Assembly (NCBI GenBank): GCA_019671005.1 | Contig: CM033717.1 | Span: 75,375,850 to 75,439,849 of the forward strand | Direction: 5' to 3' | DNA from: Hibiscus mutabilis | Lineage: Eukaryota; Streptophyta; Magnoliopsida; Malvales; Malvaceae | DNA: 64,000 bases | Part shown: one piece after another, positions 1 to 10,950 of the stretch | How the letters are laid out: each line of letters begins with the position of its first letter | How positions within the stretch are numbered: the first letter of the stretch is position 1 | Notes under the pieces: model-generated | Told to the model about the DNA's origin: nothing | Database searches by the model: none | The model's input: only the letters and a program-made list of their open reading frames with translations | Translations under genes and position numbers: made by a program

Positions 1-270
1 AGGTTCAACTCGTTAGCACCTCTGTGCAATAAGAAATAAGTGCCTCTTGCACTGAAACAACCATAGTGGTTAACGCCAGTCACCTCTTGTGTACTAATCC
101 CACTAGGTTCAACTCGTTAGCACCTCTGTGCAATATAAAGATCGAGCACCGCATATGCTTTGATCGCTATAGTGGTTACCGACAGGCACCTCTGTGCGCT
201 GGCTCCACTATAAAACTCACATGCACCTCTGTGCCACAAATTCATAACCGAGCACCACTGTGCTAAAAGG
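1..270. repeat. Degenerate tandem repeat with palindromic GCACCTCTGTGC core
   Basis: The core GCACCTCTGTGC occurs at 16-27, 120-131, 186-197 and 223-234, with a variant (GCACCACTGTGC) at 252-263. A longer 30-bp direct repeat containing it is found at 1-30 and 105-134. The core is an imperfect palindrome (GCAC...GTGC). Spacing between cores shrinks rightwards (104, 66, 37, 29 bp). No convincing protein is encoded. The array probably continues left of the window. Confidence 0.75.
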
Positions 271-297
271 AATGAGCGCCCTGTACAGAACTATATC

Positions 298-588
298 GTG
301 GCGGAATCCAAGGAGATATCGACGGGAAAGATGATACCGTGTCATCACCAGACGTATCCTTATGCAGTGTACATTTGCCATTTCGAATTGGCCTCCAGGA
401 ACAAAGTGTTCAACATTTCCCTCCGCGGTGTCAACGGCGATACCGTAACTCCGGTTTTCATCTGCCACTTCGAGACCTCTTCGTGGGATGTGGATCATGT
501 CGCGTTCCGGTCTACGGGGTTTAAGCCGGGGGATTCCGTAGTTTGCCACCTCTTACCGCCACACGACCTAGTCGTGCTTCCCAAATAG
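298..588 (+). pseudogene. BURP-domain protein, C-terminal part (last exon or fragment)
   Basis: The frame encodes the end of a BURP domain, the plant-specific C-terminal module of USP/RD22/PG1-beta-type secreted proteins. The four diagnostic Cys-His pairs are all present with family spacing: CH, 10 residues, CH, 27 residues, CH, 25 residues, CH. YPYAVYICH and the closing region before the stop at 586-588 are typical of the family. The N-terminal signal peptide, variable region and first half of the BURP domain are not in the window; instead the GCACCTCTGTGC array lies directly upstream. It may be the last exon of a gene starting to the left, or a fragment cut off by the repeat. The GTG at 298 is only the edge of the visible frame, not a believable start. 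Confidence 0.7.
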
Positions 589-2405
589 AAGTCTGCATCT
601 ACTAAGAATAATATGGCAGTAGCCTAATAATGCAACTGAAATTATGCTTTAGCTTGTTCTAAAGTTACCTAATTAAGTTTCCCTTGCAAACTTTAATAAA
701 ATATGATATGAATATTTTGCAAATTTCTGTGAAAATATTTTAATAGAAATTAAAATAAGAAACCATATAAAAATAATTCGTCAAGTATTTAAAATATATG
801 TTTTAAAATTTTAAACAATAAGGCTTAAAGTTTTTTTTTAAAAAAAGTTAACCACAAAAGCTCAATAAATGATAATTTTAGTAGAAGTGGGGGAGTAAAT
901 TCTAATTTTTATCTTATATAATATCAAAATAAATATCTTAAATATTAAATTAGTAAAAAAAACTTAAAATTCTATATATATCTTAAAATTTTGAAAACCA
1001 ATTGGAACTGTGAAATTCATTTTGATTAACTTTAATACTCGAATTAGTTTCAATTCAAAATTTTAGAAACTCAAATACAATATCATAATTGATTTTCTTT
1101 TTGAAAAATCAAAGTATATTATTTATATATGTTGGGTGTAGTGATAAACAGCGATGGTCCTTAAGCGGACTCTTAAATTCTCTTCTATGAATATAAAAAG
1201 AATTCCGAGAAAACTTTACCTTATTTAAGAGTTTGATCTTACTAAAATTTTAATATAATCGAGACTTACATAATTATCTTACGAGAATCTCGACACAAAT
1301 AATCGAAATATTTCTTTTGTTCATGTTCAACATTTTAGACTTGGATGGTCCTCCTGAATTTCTTGGACTAGGAGTGGGCCGAATCAACTATTTCCGCGCC
1401 GTTAAGTGGGCCCACCAATGCGTTTTCGGCCCACGCTCAGGTCTCTCATTGCCATTTTTATCATTATTTTTAGGTCTAATTGTGATGTCAGTATCTCAAC
1501 TATGATAAAATTTAGATTTAACCTTTTTAAATTAATTTAAAATAATTTGGCCCCTAAGGTTACCAGTGGACCAAATTGATAATAATGCCGGTTGTTATTA
1601 TCAAAGTAAAAAATACGAAGAAAAAAAAGTTAAATATTTTTTTAAATAAATGTTGATTTTATTATCCAAAGGAGCAACAAAGTGCTACAAGTAACATATA
1701 CAAATTCTTTAAAGATTTCCAATAAACTCCACCCTTTACAAAGTTGAGTATTGATAATATCCATTCGACTAATATCAACATTTTTAAAGTGCTACACGTA
1801 ATTGATAGAATTCTTACGTTATCGAAAAATAAATAAAAAATCAATTTTATCATATTAACGACAACAGCTAATAGATTATGTCAAATTTTAAACTTAAATT
1901 TCAGCATAATGAAGGGATTAAACTCATAATTGAGACCTTAATTTTATTTATTTTTCACTCCCCACTTTCCCCATGTTTACTTGTGCTTAGCGTGGCGTGG
2001 CGCGGCGTGGCCGGCCGTGCTTTGTTTCGTTATAAAGTTAATTTAGATTTCATTACATTATTACTACAACAACGGACATAAATCTAGCGTATACGTACTT
2101 AGATTACACGCCTGTTATTGTCTACTTGTTTGTTAATTGTAGCACATGGTAGAATCATATGAATCCCATTATGGGAACTCTAATTTATTGTGAAATATAA
2201 ATTTTATGTATAATTTTATAAAGCGATAATTGTTGATGTTCAACGAAAGAAATAATGGTTGTGGATATCGATGACTATTCATCTCTTTTAATTTAGGTGT
2301 AGAGACATTGGTTATGACAATGAGAGATTCGAATGTCATGACAATTCGTAAAAAGTAAAAGAGAATTTTCGAGGGAAAAAAATACAAAGCTTTTTTTTTG
2401 TTGTT
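589..2405. other. AT-rich intergenic DNA, no gene seen
   Basis: Only short chance frames occur. A GC-rich GTGGC/GCGTG microsatellite-like patch lies at about 1990-2022. I see no RNA gene or coding similarity. Confidence 0.5.
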
Positions 2406-2414
2406 GTAGTGGTT

Positions 2415-3038
2415 AGGTATGTAAACGAACCGTACGAACACGAACGAAGGTGTGTTCATGTTTGTTCGTTTAACTTTAACCGAACAAATGAACGAACACG
2501 TACATAAACGAACAATTTTTTTTTGTTCGTGTTCGTTCATTAAGGAATGTAGCTTATTCGTGTTCGTTTACGTTCGTTCATTTAAATGATAAACGAACAT
2601 AAACGAAAGAACATAAACAAATACTTTGGGTTAGTTCGATTAATTCAGTTAATTAACCGATTTTAAACGACTTAATCGATAATTGAATTTTGAAAAAACT
2701 CTTAACCGTTAGCTAAAACCTAAAATTATCTAATATATTAACCAATTTTGTTTTGGTTCGGTCAGTTAGTTCGGTTTAACCGAACAATTAACACCCCTAG
2801 ACACATGTGAATAAATTTAAATGAACATAAACGAACGAACACAAACGAACGAACATAAATGAACATAAACGAACGAATTACCGAACGTTCACGAACATAA
2901 ATGAACGAACAAGCCCTTTGTTCGTGTTCGTTCATTTAATTAAACGAACAAAAAATCTTATTCATGTTCGTTCGTTTAATAAATAAACGAACTTTCCGCC
3001 GAACGGTTCGCTGAACGTTCAATTCGTTTACAGCCCTA
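2415..3038. mobile_element. hAT-like MITE, ACGAAC-rich, copy 1 (with a nested MITE)
   Basis: The ends are inverted copies of a TGTAAACGAA motif, and the interior is packed with alternating ACGAAC and GTTCGT words that would form long hairpins. The right half closely matches the element at 8811-9328. Flanking octamers TAGTGGTT and TAGGGGTA (6 of 8 equal) may be an eroded 8-bp target duplication, as hAT elements make. From about 2628 to 2805 a second sequence rich in AACCGA/TCGGTT interrupts the family similarity and ends in AACACCCCTA, a common hAT-MITE terminus, so it is probably a nested insertion. Confidence 0.6.
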
Positions 3039-4252
3039 TAGGGGTAGAAGGATCATTTGATTGTGATTTATTGTGACTTTTTCATAAATTTCATTAATAT
3101 ATTTATTACGAGTATAACAATAATAAAAGTGATTCATTCATTAATAAATCCCCATGTAATCAGACTTGGTAACGGAGTAATCTGACTGATAGTTTGGTTC
3201 GCTCAACACTTATTTTTTCACCCCGTAAAACATTTCGTTTGGATAGAGACAAAGAGATTTATAAAAGTTTATGAATATTGATGGATGCTAATCTCTACGG
3301 AATTATTTACTTTTTTTGCACCTTTAGATTTTTGTACGAGAATTTGGTAAAATAATCCTCGTTGTTTTTCTTTCAGAATGTGTTATATTTATGATATTTT
3401 CATAATTTTTTAATAAAATTCAATTATTATTGTCACAAAAAATTATAGTTCACTAAACATTATACAAATTTAATAAAGGAACGAAGAGTTAAAGATTTAC
3501 ATACATATAAAATGGTTATTTGATTCGGACCCAACATATTTCGATATAATCCTTTAATATATTAGTCGTTATGTTTTAATAATTTATTTTTTAAGGTTAT
3601 ATTTGAATCTCTAATCTGACGGTGGGCCGTCTCAAAGTTGTGGGAGCCCGAATCTGACACGCCGAAAGATGCCAACACGCGCACTATTTTTAGTGGTCTT
3701 TGTTCCCTACTCATACAAGCTCCCCGTGCTTATTTATATACACCACCAGTCTGGTCCCCATGCTTAATAAATGTATATAATATACACCCTCATTCAATCC
3801 TAAGACATGGAGTATTTAAAGTTGGATTGTTCTATAAATGCGTTAGTCCAAATAATAAGCAGTTTAATATTATTTAAATAAATTTAAAATTTTATATATG
3901 CTGAAAATCAAGTGTATGATGTAAATTAATCTGAATTAGTCACAACAAAATTTCAAAAGACTGAAAGAACAATAAAAAATTAGATTTGTACTAACAAATG
4001 TTTAATTAGGAATTAGGAGTAATTTAATTCTACCGGCTTAATTAATGAGAAAATTGATTGATTTTTTTGTATGTTTGTTTTCCCGCGGCGAATCTAAAAA
4101 TATTTTTTTTAGAGTGAACGTATATTAACAATATTGCAAAGGAGATAAATAATTTTTATTTATAGACATTTTTAGTCAGTTTTCAGTTATAATTTGTACG
4201 GTGGTGGATACAAATAAAATTTCGGAGTGAGCATAATTAATAAAATGAATAA
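3039..4252. other. Intergenic DNA, no gene seen
   Basis: AT-rich sequence. A less AT-rich patch at about 3615-3830 has a TATA-like stretch (ATTTATATACACC) but no supported coding region follows. Confidence 0.4.
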
Positions 4253-4261
4253 TAATAAAAA

Positions 4262-4727
4262 GGGAAAACTATATGGGTAGTCACCAAACTATCACATTTT
4301 TCTTGTTTTGGTCATCTAACTTATTTTTCGTCAAAATCGTCTCTCCCGTTAGATATCTTTTATGTTTTGGTCCCCTCCATTAAAAACCTAACGGAATCGT
4401 TGACTTGACATTTTATTTCTATTTTGTTGGTCACCACTATCACCCTTTTCATGTTTTGGTCACCTAACTATCACCATTCTTCTACTTTGGTCCCTCTCCT
4501 GGTTGGTCAAATAAAATATATTATAGTATATCATTAGGTTTGATGGGAGTGACCAAAAAATACTATAAAAATAATAAAAACAATGTCAAGTTAGCGATTA
4601 TGTTAGGTTTTTAATTGAGGGGACTAAAACAAGAAATGTATTTAATAAGAATGACGATTTGACCAAAAAATAATTGAGTGACTAAAACAATAAATGATAG
4701 TTTAATAGCCACCCGTGTAGTTTTTCC
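4262..4727. mobile_element. Mutator-type MITE with 9-bp target duplication
   Basis: The 466-bp element starts GGGAAAACTATATGGGTAG and ends in the inverted counterpart (reverse complement GGAAAAACTACACGGGTGG); about 33 bp pair with a few mismatches. It is flanked by the identical 9-mer TAATAAAAA at 4253-4261 and 4728-4736. A 9-bp duplication is the hallmark of Mutator-like elements. No transposase is encoded. The interior repeats phrases around GTCACC and TTTTGGTC. Confidence 0.8.
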
Positions 4728-4736
4728 TAATAAAAA

Positions 4737-5754
4737 AATTCATAATAGACACTTACCTACTCTAAAATCAGATCCGTCACTGCTCGTTTTGGGTAGGAAA
4801 TACTCGTGTACCCTATTAGGCGAGATCTTAAAGTTGACGTATGTATGCGTATTGTCTTAGCTAATAGCTAATACTTAATACTCAATCATAATTTGTCGAG
4901 TTCTTTTAAGGATTAAACTAAAAAGTAGCCCTTAAATTTTGTTTTTTTTTTTGTTTTAAGTATTTAGACTATAATTTGTGTAAAATAAGCCCCTAAACTA
5001 CGTCACTTTAAGTCTGATAGTTATTTAAATTAAAAGAAAATTATTTCGACTAATAAGATGTTAATACATCAAAAAAAAATTTTGACCAATAAATAGTTTA
5101 GGGACTAAAAGAAGAAAAATGACATAGTTTAGGTACTTATTTTGATCAAAAAATAATTTAAAAACTTAAAACAAAAAAAACATAGTTAAAGGGTTGATTT
5201 TTTATTTAAGCCTTCTTTTAAATACGTTAAACTTTATGGAAGGTGATATCAAATATTTTTTTGTCTTTCTAATTTTTAAGGTTTTTACATTGACTAATTC
5301 ATATCGACCCGTGTCGCACACTTAATTTTAGTGAGTGAATATCTCAACGAGATTTTTTTTACGCCGTGAAGTGTGCTCTCCTATTAGCGGCGCGTGAGGG
5401 GGAAATAAATTGTTAAAGAAATAGGGTACACCTGGTGGCTCGTAAGGAGCACGTTGTAAAGGGCGCGAGAGTCTTCACGCGTGCGGGGACCGCACTTTGT
5501 TTCTCCCTCGTGTGGACCACAACCCTCGGTTAAGGTCCACTACCGTCAACCACACATTTGCCACCATTTGTCGAACACCTGTCACACAATTAGTCGTTAC
5601 TCCTTATTTTTTTTAGAAAAAATACTTTTATTGAAGTATATGCATTATCAATATATTAATCAAATTGTGTTGGATATGATTTGTAGTGATGTTTATTTGT
5701 GAAATAGTAATCTATGAATCTTTAAAGTGATCCCAATGATAAAAAATAATATAT
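4737..5754. other. Intergenic DNA, no gene seen
   Basis: Mostly AT-rich. The interval 5370-5600 is clearly more GC-rich than its surroundings and has no transposon borders that I can see, so it could be an eroded gene remnant, but no frame is recognisable. Confidence 0.4.
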
Positions 5755-5870
5755 TTTATTCAGGTAATTCAAGTTTGAGTACCATGTGGGCACGATACGT
5801 GTACGTTATTAAAGGATTAAAAAAATTAAATAAATACTATTTTGTAATAACATCAGCATATTTTAGGTTT
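5755..5870 (+). repeat. SINE-like dispersed repeat (short copy)
   Basis: Shares the word order AATTCAAGTTTGAG, GTGGGCACGATACGTGTACGT, AAATACTATTTTGTAATAAC with the copy at about 43340-43450. The first block resembles a pol III B box (GGTTCGAAxC-like), as in tRNA-derived SINEs. Confidence 0.4.
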
Positions 5871-6497
5871 GAGTTTGTAAAATATAAATTATATTTAAAA
5901 TTTCTTTTTATTTTATTTTTTTAAATAGTTTAAAGGCGAGTATAAAGTAGTATCTGTTCATACATATTTTTAACCTTTTGACAATGTGTATATACTCTCT
6001 TTTTATTTTATAATTTTTAAATGCAATATTACAATTTTAATCCCATCGAAATGTTGGTAACATTAGAACTTTCTTATTATTCCGGTGATTACATCTCTTC
6101 AATTGAAATGAAATAAAAATATTTTGACATCGCATTCAAATTTTGGTAGACCCTTCTCCACTAATTGTCATATTTGGTGATTAGTGTATAAAAATTAAAA
6201 TTAAATTAAGAACTAAAGTTTTCAAAGTAAACCATTTTAGTCTAACTAAGGATATTGGTAACGGAAGACTCAAACGCCACTAAAGTTGGGACAACAATCT
6301 TCTAACCATTTTTGCTACTATTTTTATGTCAAACATTAAAATAAATAAAATTAAAGCTCTAATCTTAAATTTCAAATCATAAATCATAAATTCTAAAAAG
6401 TACGTCATACCCTTAATTCCCTAAACTTTAATACCGAACCATAACTTTAAACCTTAACCTTAAACTTTAAACTTAATTTTTTTAGTGTATAGTATAA

Positions 6498-6718
6498 AGA
6501 AAAAAACTTTGATACACAAGCTGTATAAACTTTAATTTACACGTGTCTTTTAGTTTTAGGGGTTATGGTTTTAGTTTAGGGGTTTGGGTTGTAGGGTTTA
6601 TAATTTAAGGTTAGTGTTTAAAAATTTAAGATTTAGAGTGTGGGGTTTAGTTTTTTAGGGTTAGGGTTAAGAATATAAGATTTGTGTTTTTATAATCTAT
6701 CAAAGTTTTACTCTAATA
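6498..6718. mobile_element. MITE with telomere-like interior, family A, copy 1
   Basis: The left end carries AAAACTTTGATACAC and the right end the inverted form TATCAAAGTTTTACT. The interior is a run of degenerate TTTAGGG-like words (TTTAGGGGTT, GTAGGGTTTA, TTAGGGTTAGGG). The same ends, with the interior in the opposite orientation, recur at 60285-60557 and about 61010-61200. Directly left, at about 6355-6480, lies a CCTAAA-like tract in the opposite sense. Confidence 0.6.
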
Positions 6719-7377
6719 TAAATATGAGGACCAAAAAAGACAGAAGAATTCTATTCCTAAAGTTGTAGGTCTATCATTGCTCGGTTTTTAACCAATTTCT
6801 TCATTATCAATAAATTAAATACAAATAATTATATAAAAGGAAATTGGTAGGTCTTTTTACGTTCAAACATGAATAAAGTCAATTTTTTTTCGCTATGAAT
6901 TGACCCAATTCATCATTGATGTTGTGTTTTGAACGATTAGTAGGCATTTTATAATTTATTGTATATGCATGTACGCTTTATAATTTATGTTCGGGGTGAG
7001 AAATTATTTTTTCCGACAATATAGTCTCTAATATTTAGAGTTATGTCTTTTTCTTGTGTATTGTGTCTTACCAATGTACTTAACATTTGTTGGTATTATA
7101 AGTTTAATATTTTAATAATTGGATCATCCCTTTACTCCGAATTAACATTAGGTACGAAATTTAATTCCGGATAATTTCTTTCTATCCTCTAATAAAAAAT
7201 AATTTAATTATCAAATTTTGTGCTTTATGCAAATATATATTAATTATAAAGGGTATAAAATTAGTGTATATTTGTCCTTCTTATATATAATTATTGATAA
7301 ACAAACAAATAAATGATACACACCAATATTTAATTGACACAAATAAAGTTAAATAGATTTCAACAATTTTTTTTAAC

Positions 7378-7530
7378 CCAACAGGTGGTCCTAGTAGAAA
7401 AACAGATAATGTTCATCCATGCTCGAGTTCAATTGTTTTGTCTACAAGGTGTGTGCATTGTCAAATGGTTAAAAATATGTATGAACAAATATTATCTTGT
7501 AATCACCTTTAGATTGTTCAAAAAAGAGAT
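7378..7530 (+). repeat. SINE-like dispersed repeat, family 1
   Basis: About 150 bp with a B-box-like GAGTTCAATT, then the conserved block TACAAGGTGTGTGCATTGTC and the tail AAATATGTATGAACAAATA...AATCACCTTTAGA...TTCAAAAAA. The same order is found at about 42900-43075 and 47790-47935. The A-rich 3' end and B box suggest a tRNA-derived SINE. Confidence 0.55.
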
Positions 7531-7579
7531 TTCAACAATTTTTGGTTTAATCATTAATATCTAATTAACTAATTGATTT

Positions 7580-7730
7580 GATTAATATGGATCAAGTACT
7601 GCAAATGTCTATTATAAGACGACCCTCTTAATCTGATTTGCTCTATTTACAGCATCAGTATTCAGATTCGTAATCTATTTTAAAGAATCTAATATTTTAT
7701 CTTACTAAACTAAATAATTGTTTATAATAA
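7580..7730 (-). repeat. Dispersed repeat, family 2 (SINE-like), copy 1
   Basis: Closely resembles 45165-45305: both contain ATCxAGTACTGCA, AAGACGA, TTTGCTCTATTxAC, then AATCTAxT(A/G)TxTTATCT(C/T)ACTAAACTAA. Read on the minus strand it starts with TTAGTTTAGTxAGATAA, like a pol III A box. Confidence 0.45.
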
Positions 7731-8154
7731 ATTCCAACATTAGTATGCCAAATAATTATATACAATGTATATGATTGAATTGGCCTATTCTTTGGATTTG
7801 GTCCTACTATTGTCTAAGCTCTTCCTCGTAGTAGCTATCAAAAAACTAGATGCTCATTCAAAATTTTAAAATAATATTATTAAAGTTATATATTTAAAAA
7901 ATTATTTATTTTCCAATTTGATAAAGTTATTTAAATAAATTAAAAAACAAAATAATAAATATAAAATTAGAGGGGACCCATATTTGATTATTATGTCACA
8001 ATGTAAGGGAATAACGAAAGAGAAACGTTGGTGATTGTTATGAGAAATGGAGGCCGCGTGCCAATTCCTTCATAATTTTTCTTCCCCTTGTTTGTTCTCA
8101 AATGTCAACCCCGTGAATTCAATTCTTTTTATTTGGATTTCATATTACGAATAA

Positions 8155-8490
8155 AGGACGAAGTTATGATTAAATTTTGAAGAGTAAATTGTATAAGAAC
8201 TTAAAAAGTGTTTAGATAAAAAAAAAATGGAACCACGACCCCTCGTAAGTTCCACTTGGCACATTCAAATCCGTAAGACTTAAAAATTGAATTAAACAAA
8301 AAAAAAAATTTGTGGGCTTAATGTGGCACAAACGATAATTTGAAAATAAAATTGAACTGCTTAAAAGTTTGAAGATAATTTAAAACGAAAATTATAATTT
8401 TGAGATAAAATTAAAACATCTAAAAATTTAGGACTAGTTTAGAATGTGAGCCATAATACGAGGAATATTAGAACATTCAAACAATTATAG
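8155..8490. repeat. Minisatellite-like AATTTGAAGATAAAATT repeats
   Basis: Imperfect units of roughly 60 bp contain ATAATTTGAAxATAAAATTxAA, xxTTxAAAAGTTT and TTTAAAAxGxxxxxxAT. The same unit is reiterated at 48350-49010. No coding capacity. Confidence 0.5.
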
Positions 8491-8810
8491 ATCATGAGTG
8501 TAGAGTGTAGTTTGTGATATGCGCTACAATTAACTCATATATGAAATTTAGTTGGGTAAACATCACCAGTTTTCCTTTATTGGTCACCAAACATTATATT
8601 ATGCAAAATCGTTACTAATATTACAATTTTTTCTTATTTTGGTCACTATTGTTACTTTTTTCTTTTTTGATCACCAGTCTATTGCTTATTTTCTATTTTG
8701 GTCATTAAACTATTATCGCTTTTCTATTTTTTGTGATTTTTTTGACTACGGATGACCAAAATATGAAAAACGTAACATTAGTGACTATTTTGCCAAATAG
8801 AATAGTTTGG

Positions 8811-9328
8811 CATAGGCATGTAAACGAACCGAACGAACACGAATGAGGTTGTTCTTGTTTGTTTGTTTAATTTTAACCAAGAAAAATGAACAAACACGGA
8901 CAACTAAATGAACATAACTTCTTGTTCGTGTTCGTTCGTTAAAATAATAAATGAACACAAACGAACATAGAGTATTGTTTAATTTTTTTTAAGAAATCTG
9001 AAGTCCTGCACATTGAGTATTTGCTTAATTTTTTCTTTTTTATTTCATATTTATAATATATGCTTTAAATTTTTTTAAATATAATAATTTTGCTACGAAA
9101 AATAATAAATACAAATAAACATATGTAAATAAATTTAAATGAACATAAACAAACGAATTACCAAACGTTCACGAACATAAATGAATTGACAAGCTCTTTG
9201 TTCGTGTTCGTTTATTTAATTAAATGAGCGAAAAATCTTGTTTATGTTTATTCGTTTAATAAATAAACGAACTTTTCACCGAATCGTTCACTAACAGTTT
9301 GTTGAATGTTTGGTTAGTTTACATCCTA
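8811..9328. mobile_element. hAT-like MITE, ACGAAC-rich, copy 2
   Basis: Second copy of the family at 2415-3038, without the nested insertion. It starts CATAGGCATGTAAACG and ends GTTTACATCCTA (inverted TAGGATGTAAAC). The flanks TAGTTTGG (8803-8810) and TAATTTGG (9329-9336) differ at one of 8 positions, fitting the 8-bp target duplication of hAT elements. It sits in older repeat DNA with GGTCACCAAAC words. Confidence 0.7.
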
Positions 9329-9359
9329 TAATTTGGTGACCAAAACATAAAAACGAGAA

Positions 9360-10413
9360 GGCAAAACGTCAAAAGTAGCCCCCAACGTTTGACCTTTTGG
9401 TCGCTTTGGCCAAACAACTACCTAACGTTTTATTTTCGTTCAATTTTCACCCCTGTTGGATGGAAATCGTTAGTCAACTAACGGTCAACGCGTGAGGCTG
9501 ACGTGGTATGTCTGCATGGCATGTGGAGATGACATGGCAATGCCACATGGCATTTTGCTAACGTGGAATTTTAAAAAATTAAAAAATTTTAAACCAATCG
9601 GACAATGCCATGTGGCACTTTGCTGATGTGACATTATTTGATTGGTTAAAAATATATATTTAAAAAAATATTTTTTAAAATAACCTCAAAATTTTTAGAT
9701 TTCACAAAATAGCCCCAAATTTCGAAATCCCTAAGTTCCCCAAACCCAAATCCCGATTTGAGCCGACTCTGCCGCCGATTGCCATGCTGCCTCCTACAAT
9801 ATCGGTCGATGGACCATCATGATCATTTACCCTAACATCCCATTGCCGGAAGTCGATTGATGCCGTGCGAAACGTCGAATGAAGGCAAAATCGTCGAATG
9901 ATTCATTTCAACGATTCACGACGAACGACGGTAGAACGAACGTCGAACGGTGTGTAGGTCGTTCGACGTGGGAAGGGTGGTTTATTCCGTCGCTAACAAC
10001 GCGGCCAACGTCGACGAGAGTGGCTGAATTTGGGAATTTAGGGTTTTGAGGAAAATATTTGAAAATTTTAGGAATTTTTTAATATATATATAATTATTTT
10101 TAAAATATATTATTAACCAATCGAATGATGCCAAGGTCAACAAAGTGCCATGTGGCATCATCCGATTGGTTAAAAATATTTTAAAAAATATTTTTAAATT
10201 TTTTAAAATTTCACGTGACATTGTCATGTCATCTTCATGCCATGCAAACACGTTACGTTAGTTTTAGACGTTGATCGTTTGTTAACTAATGATTTTCATC
10301 TAACGGGATAAAAATAAATAAAAATAAAACGTTAAATAATTATTTGAACTAAAAAATAAGAGTCAAAATAATTAAAAAATCAAATATTAAAAAAATATTT
10401 TTAACTTTTTGCC
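9360..10413. mobile_element. Mutator-type non-autonomous element, 1.05 kb, perfect 9-bp duplication
   Basis: The element begins GGCAAAACGTCAAAAG and ends with the inverted ...CTTTTTGCC. It is bounded by identical 9-mers AAACGAGAA at 9351-9359 and 10414-10422. Subterminal regions are also inverted (CTAACGGTCAACG against CGTTGATCGTTTGTTAAC), and inner segments with ATGCCACATGGCA and CCAATCGGA recur inverted, giving a large foldback. No transposase frame is present. It interrupts an older repeat whose halves (GGTGACCAAAAC on the left, GAATAGTTTAGTG on the right) lie outside. Confidence 0.8.
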
Positions 10414-10614
10414 AAACGAGAATAGTTTAGTGAAGAATCATAACGTTTAGCCCATGTAGGATGAAAAAGACCAAGCTAGCTTAAAACGGCAAAAGTTTGA
10501 AAAAAAAAGGCAGGAAAACAGAGAAAGGAGAAGTAAAAATTCAGAGAAATATAACAGTGTTATGATTACGATGTAAGAAACAAAACCAAGTCTGATATTC
10601 TGTCTGGTATTAAG

Positions 10615-10950
10615 GACTCTCTCTTCTTTTAAAGTTCCATTTTTTCCTTTTTTAACACACACCATTCTTCCCCCTTCACCATCAATCTCTCTCACTGTTC
10701 TCTGTTTCTTTCCACCGTGTTTTCCCCATAAAAACAAAACAAAGAAAACCCAACATCATACACTAAAGATCCCAGCCCAGGCAACCAACAAAAACAGCTG
10801 TTTTGATCCTTTTTTGGAACATGTTTCAGAGGTTTCGTCATACAAAGATCCTCCTCCATTTCTAAAGAGTACCCAAAGTTGAGTTTTTTGGATGGATTTC
10901 TGAGGTCTCGCTGTTGATCTTTGTGTTCTCAAAGTTCCCATAAAGGCGCG
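10615..10950 (+). promoter_or_regulatory. Putative 5' leader of the HD-Zip III gene with two uORFs
   Basis: CT-rich sequence at 10615-10705 resembles plant 5' leaders. Two short upstream ORFs precede the main start: 10821-10865 (14 codons plus stop) and 10892-10903 (ATG GAT TTC TGA). An in-frame stop at 10915-10917 shows that the main frame cannot begin further upstream than ATG 10951. I cannot see the transcription start, and a leader intron is possible. Confidence 0.55.

Noticed and set aside
6355..6720. Interstitial telomere or double-strand-break repair tract
   Set aside because: The repeats are too degenerate and lie within inverted transposon-like ends that recur elsewhere in the window, so a MITE origin is simpler.
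9982..10251. 89-residue minus-strand ORF
   Set aside because: It lies wholly inside the Mutator-type MITE and reads its inverted-repeat AT-rich arm.
10921..10950. N-terminal extension of the HD-Zip III protein beginning at TTG 10921
   Set aside because: There is no ATG upstream in frame before the stop at 10915-10917. ATG 10951 gives the usual family N-terminus.
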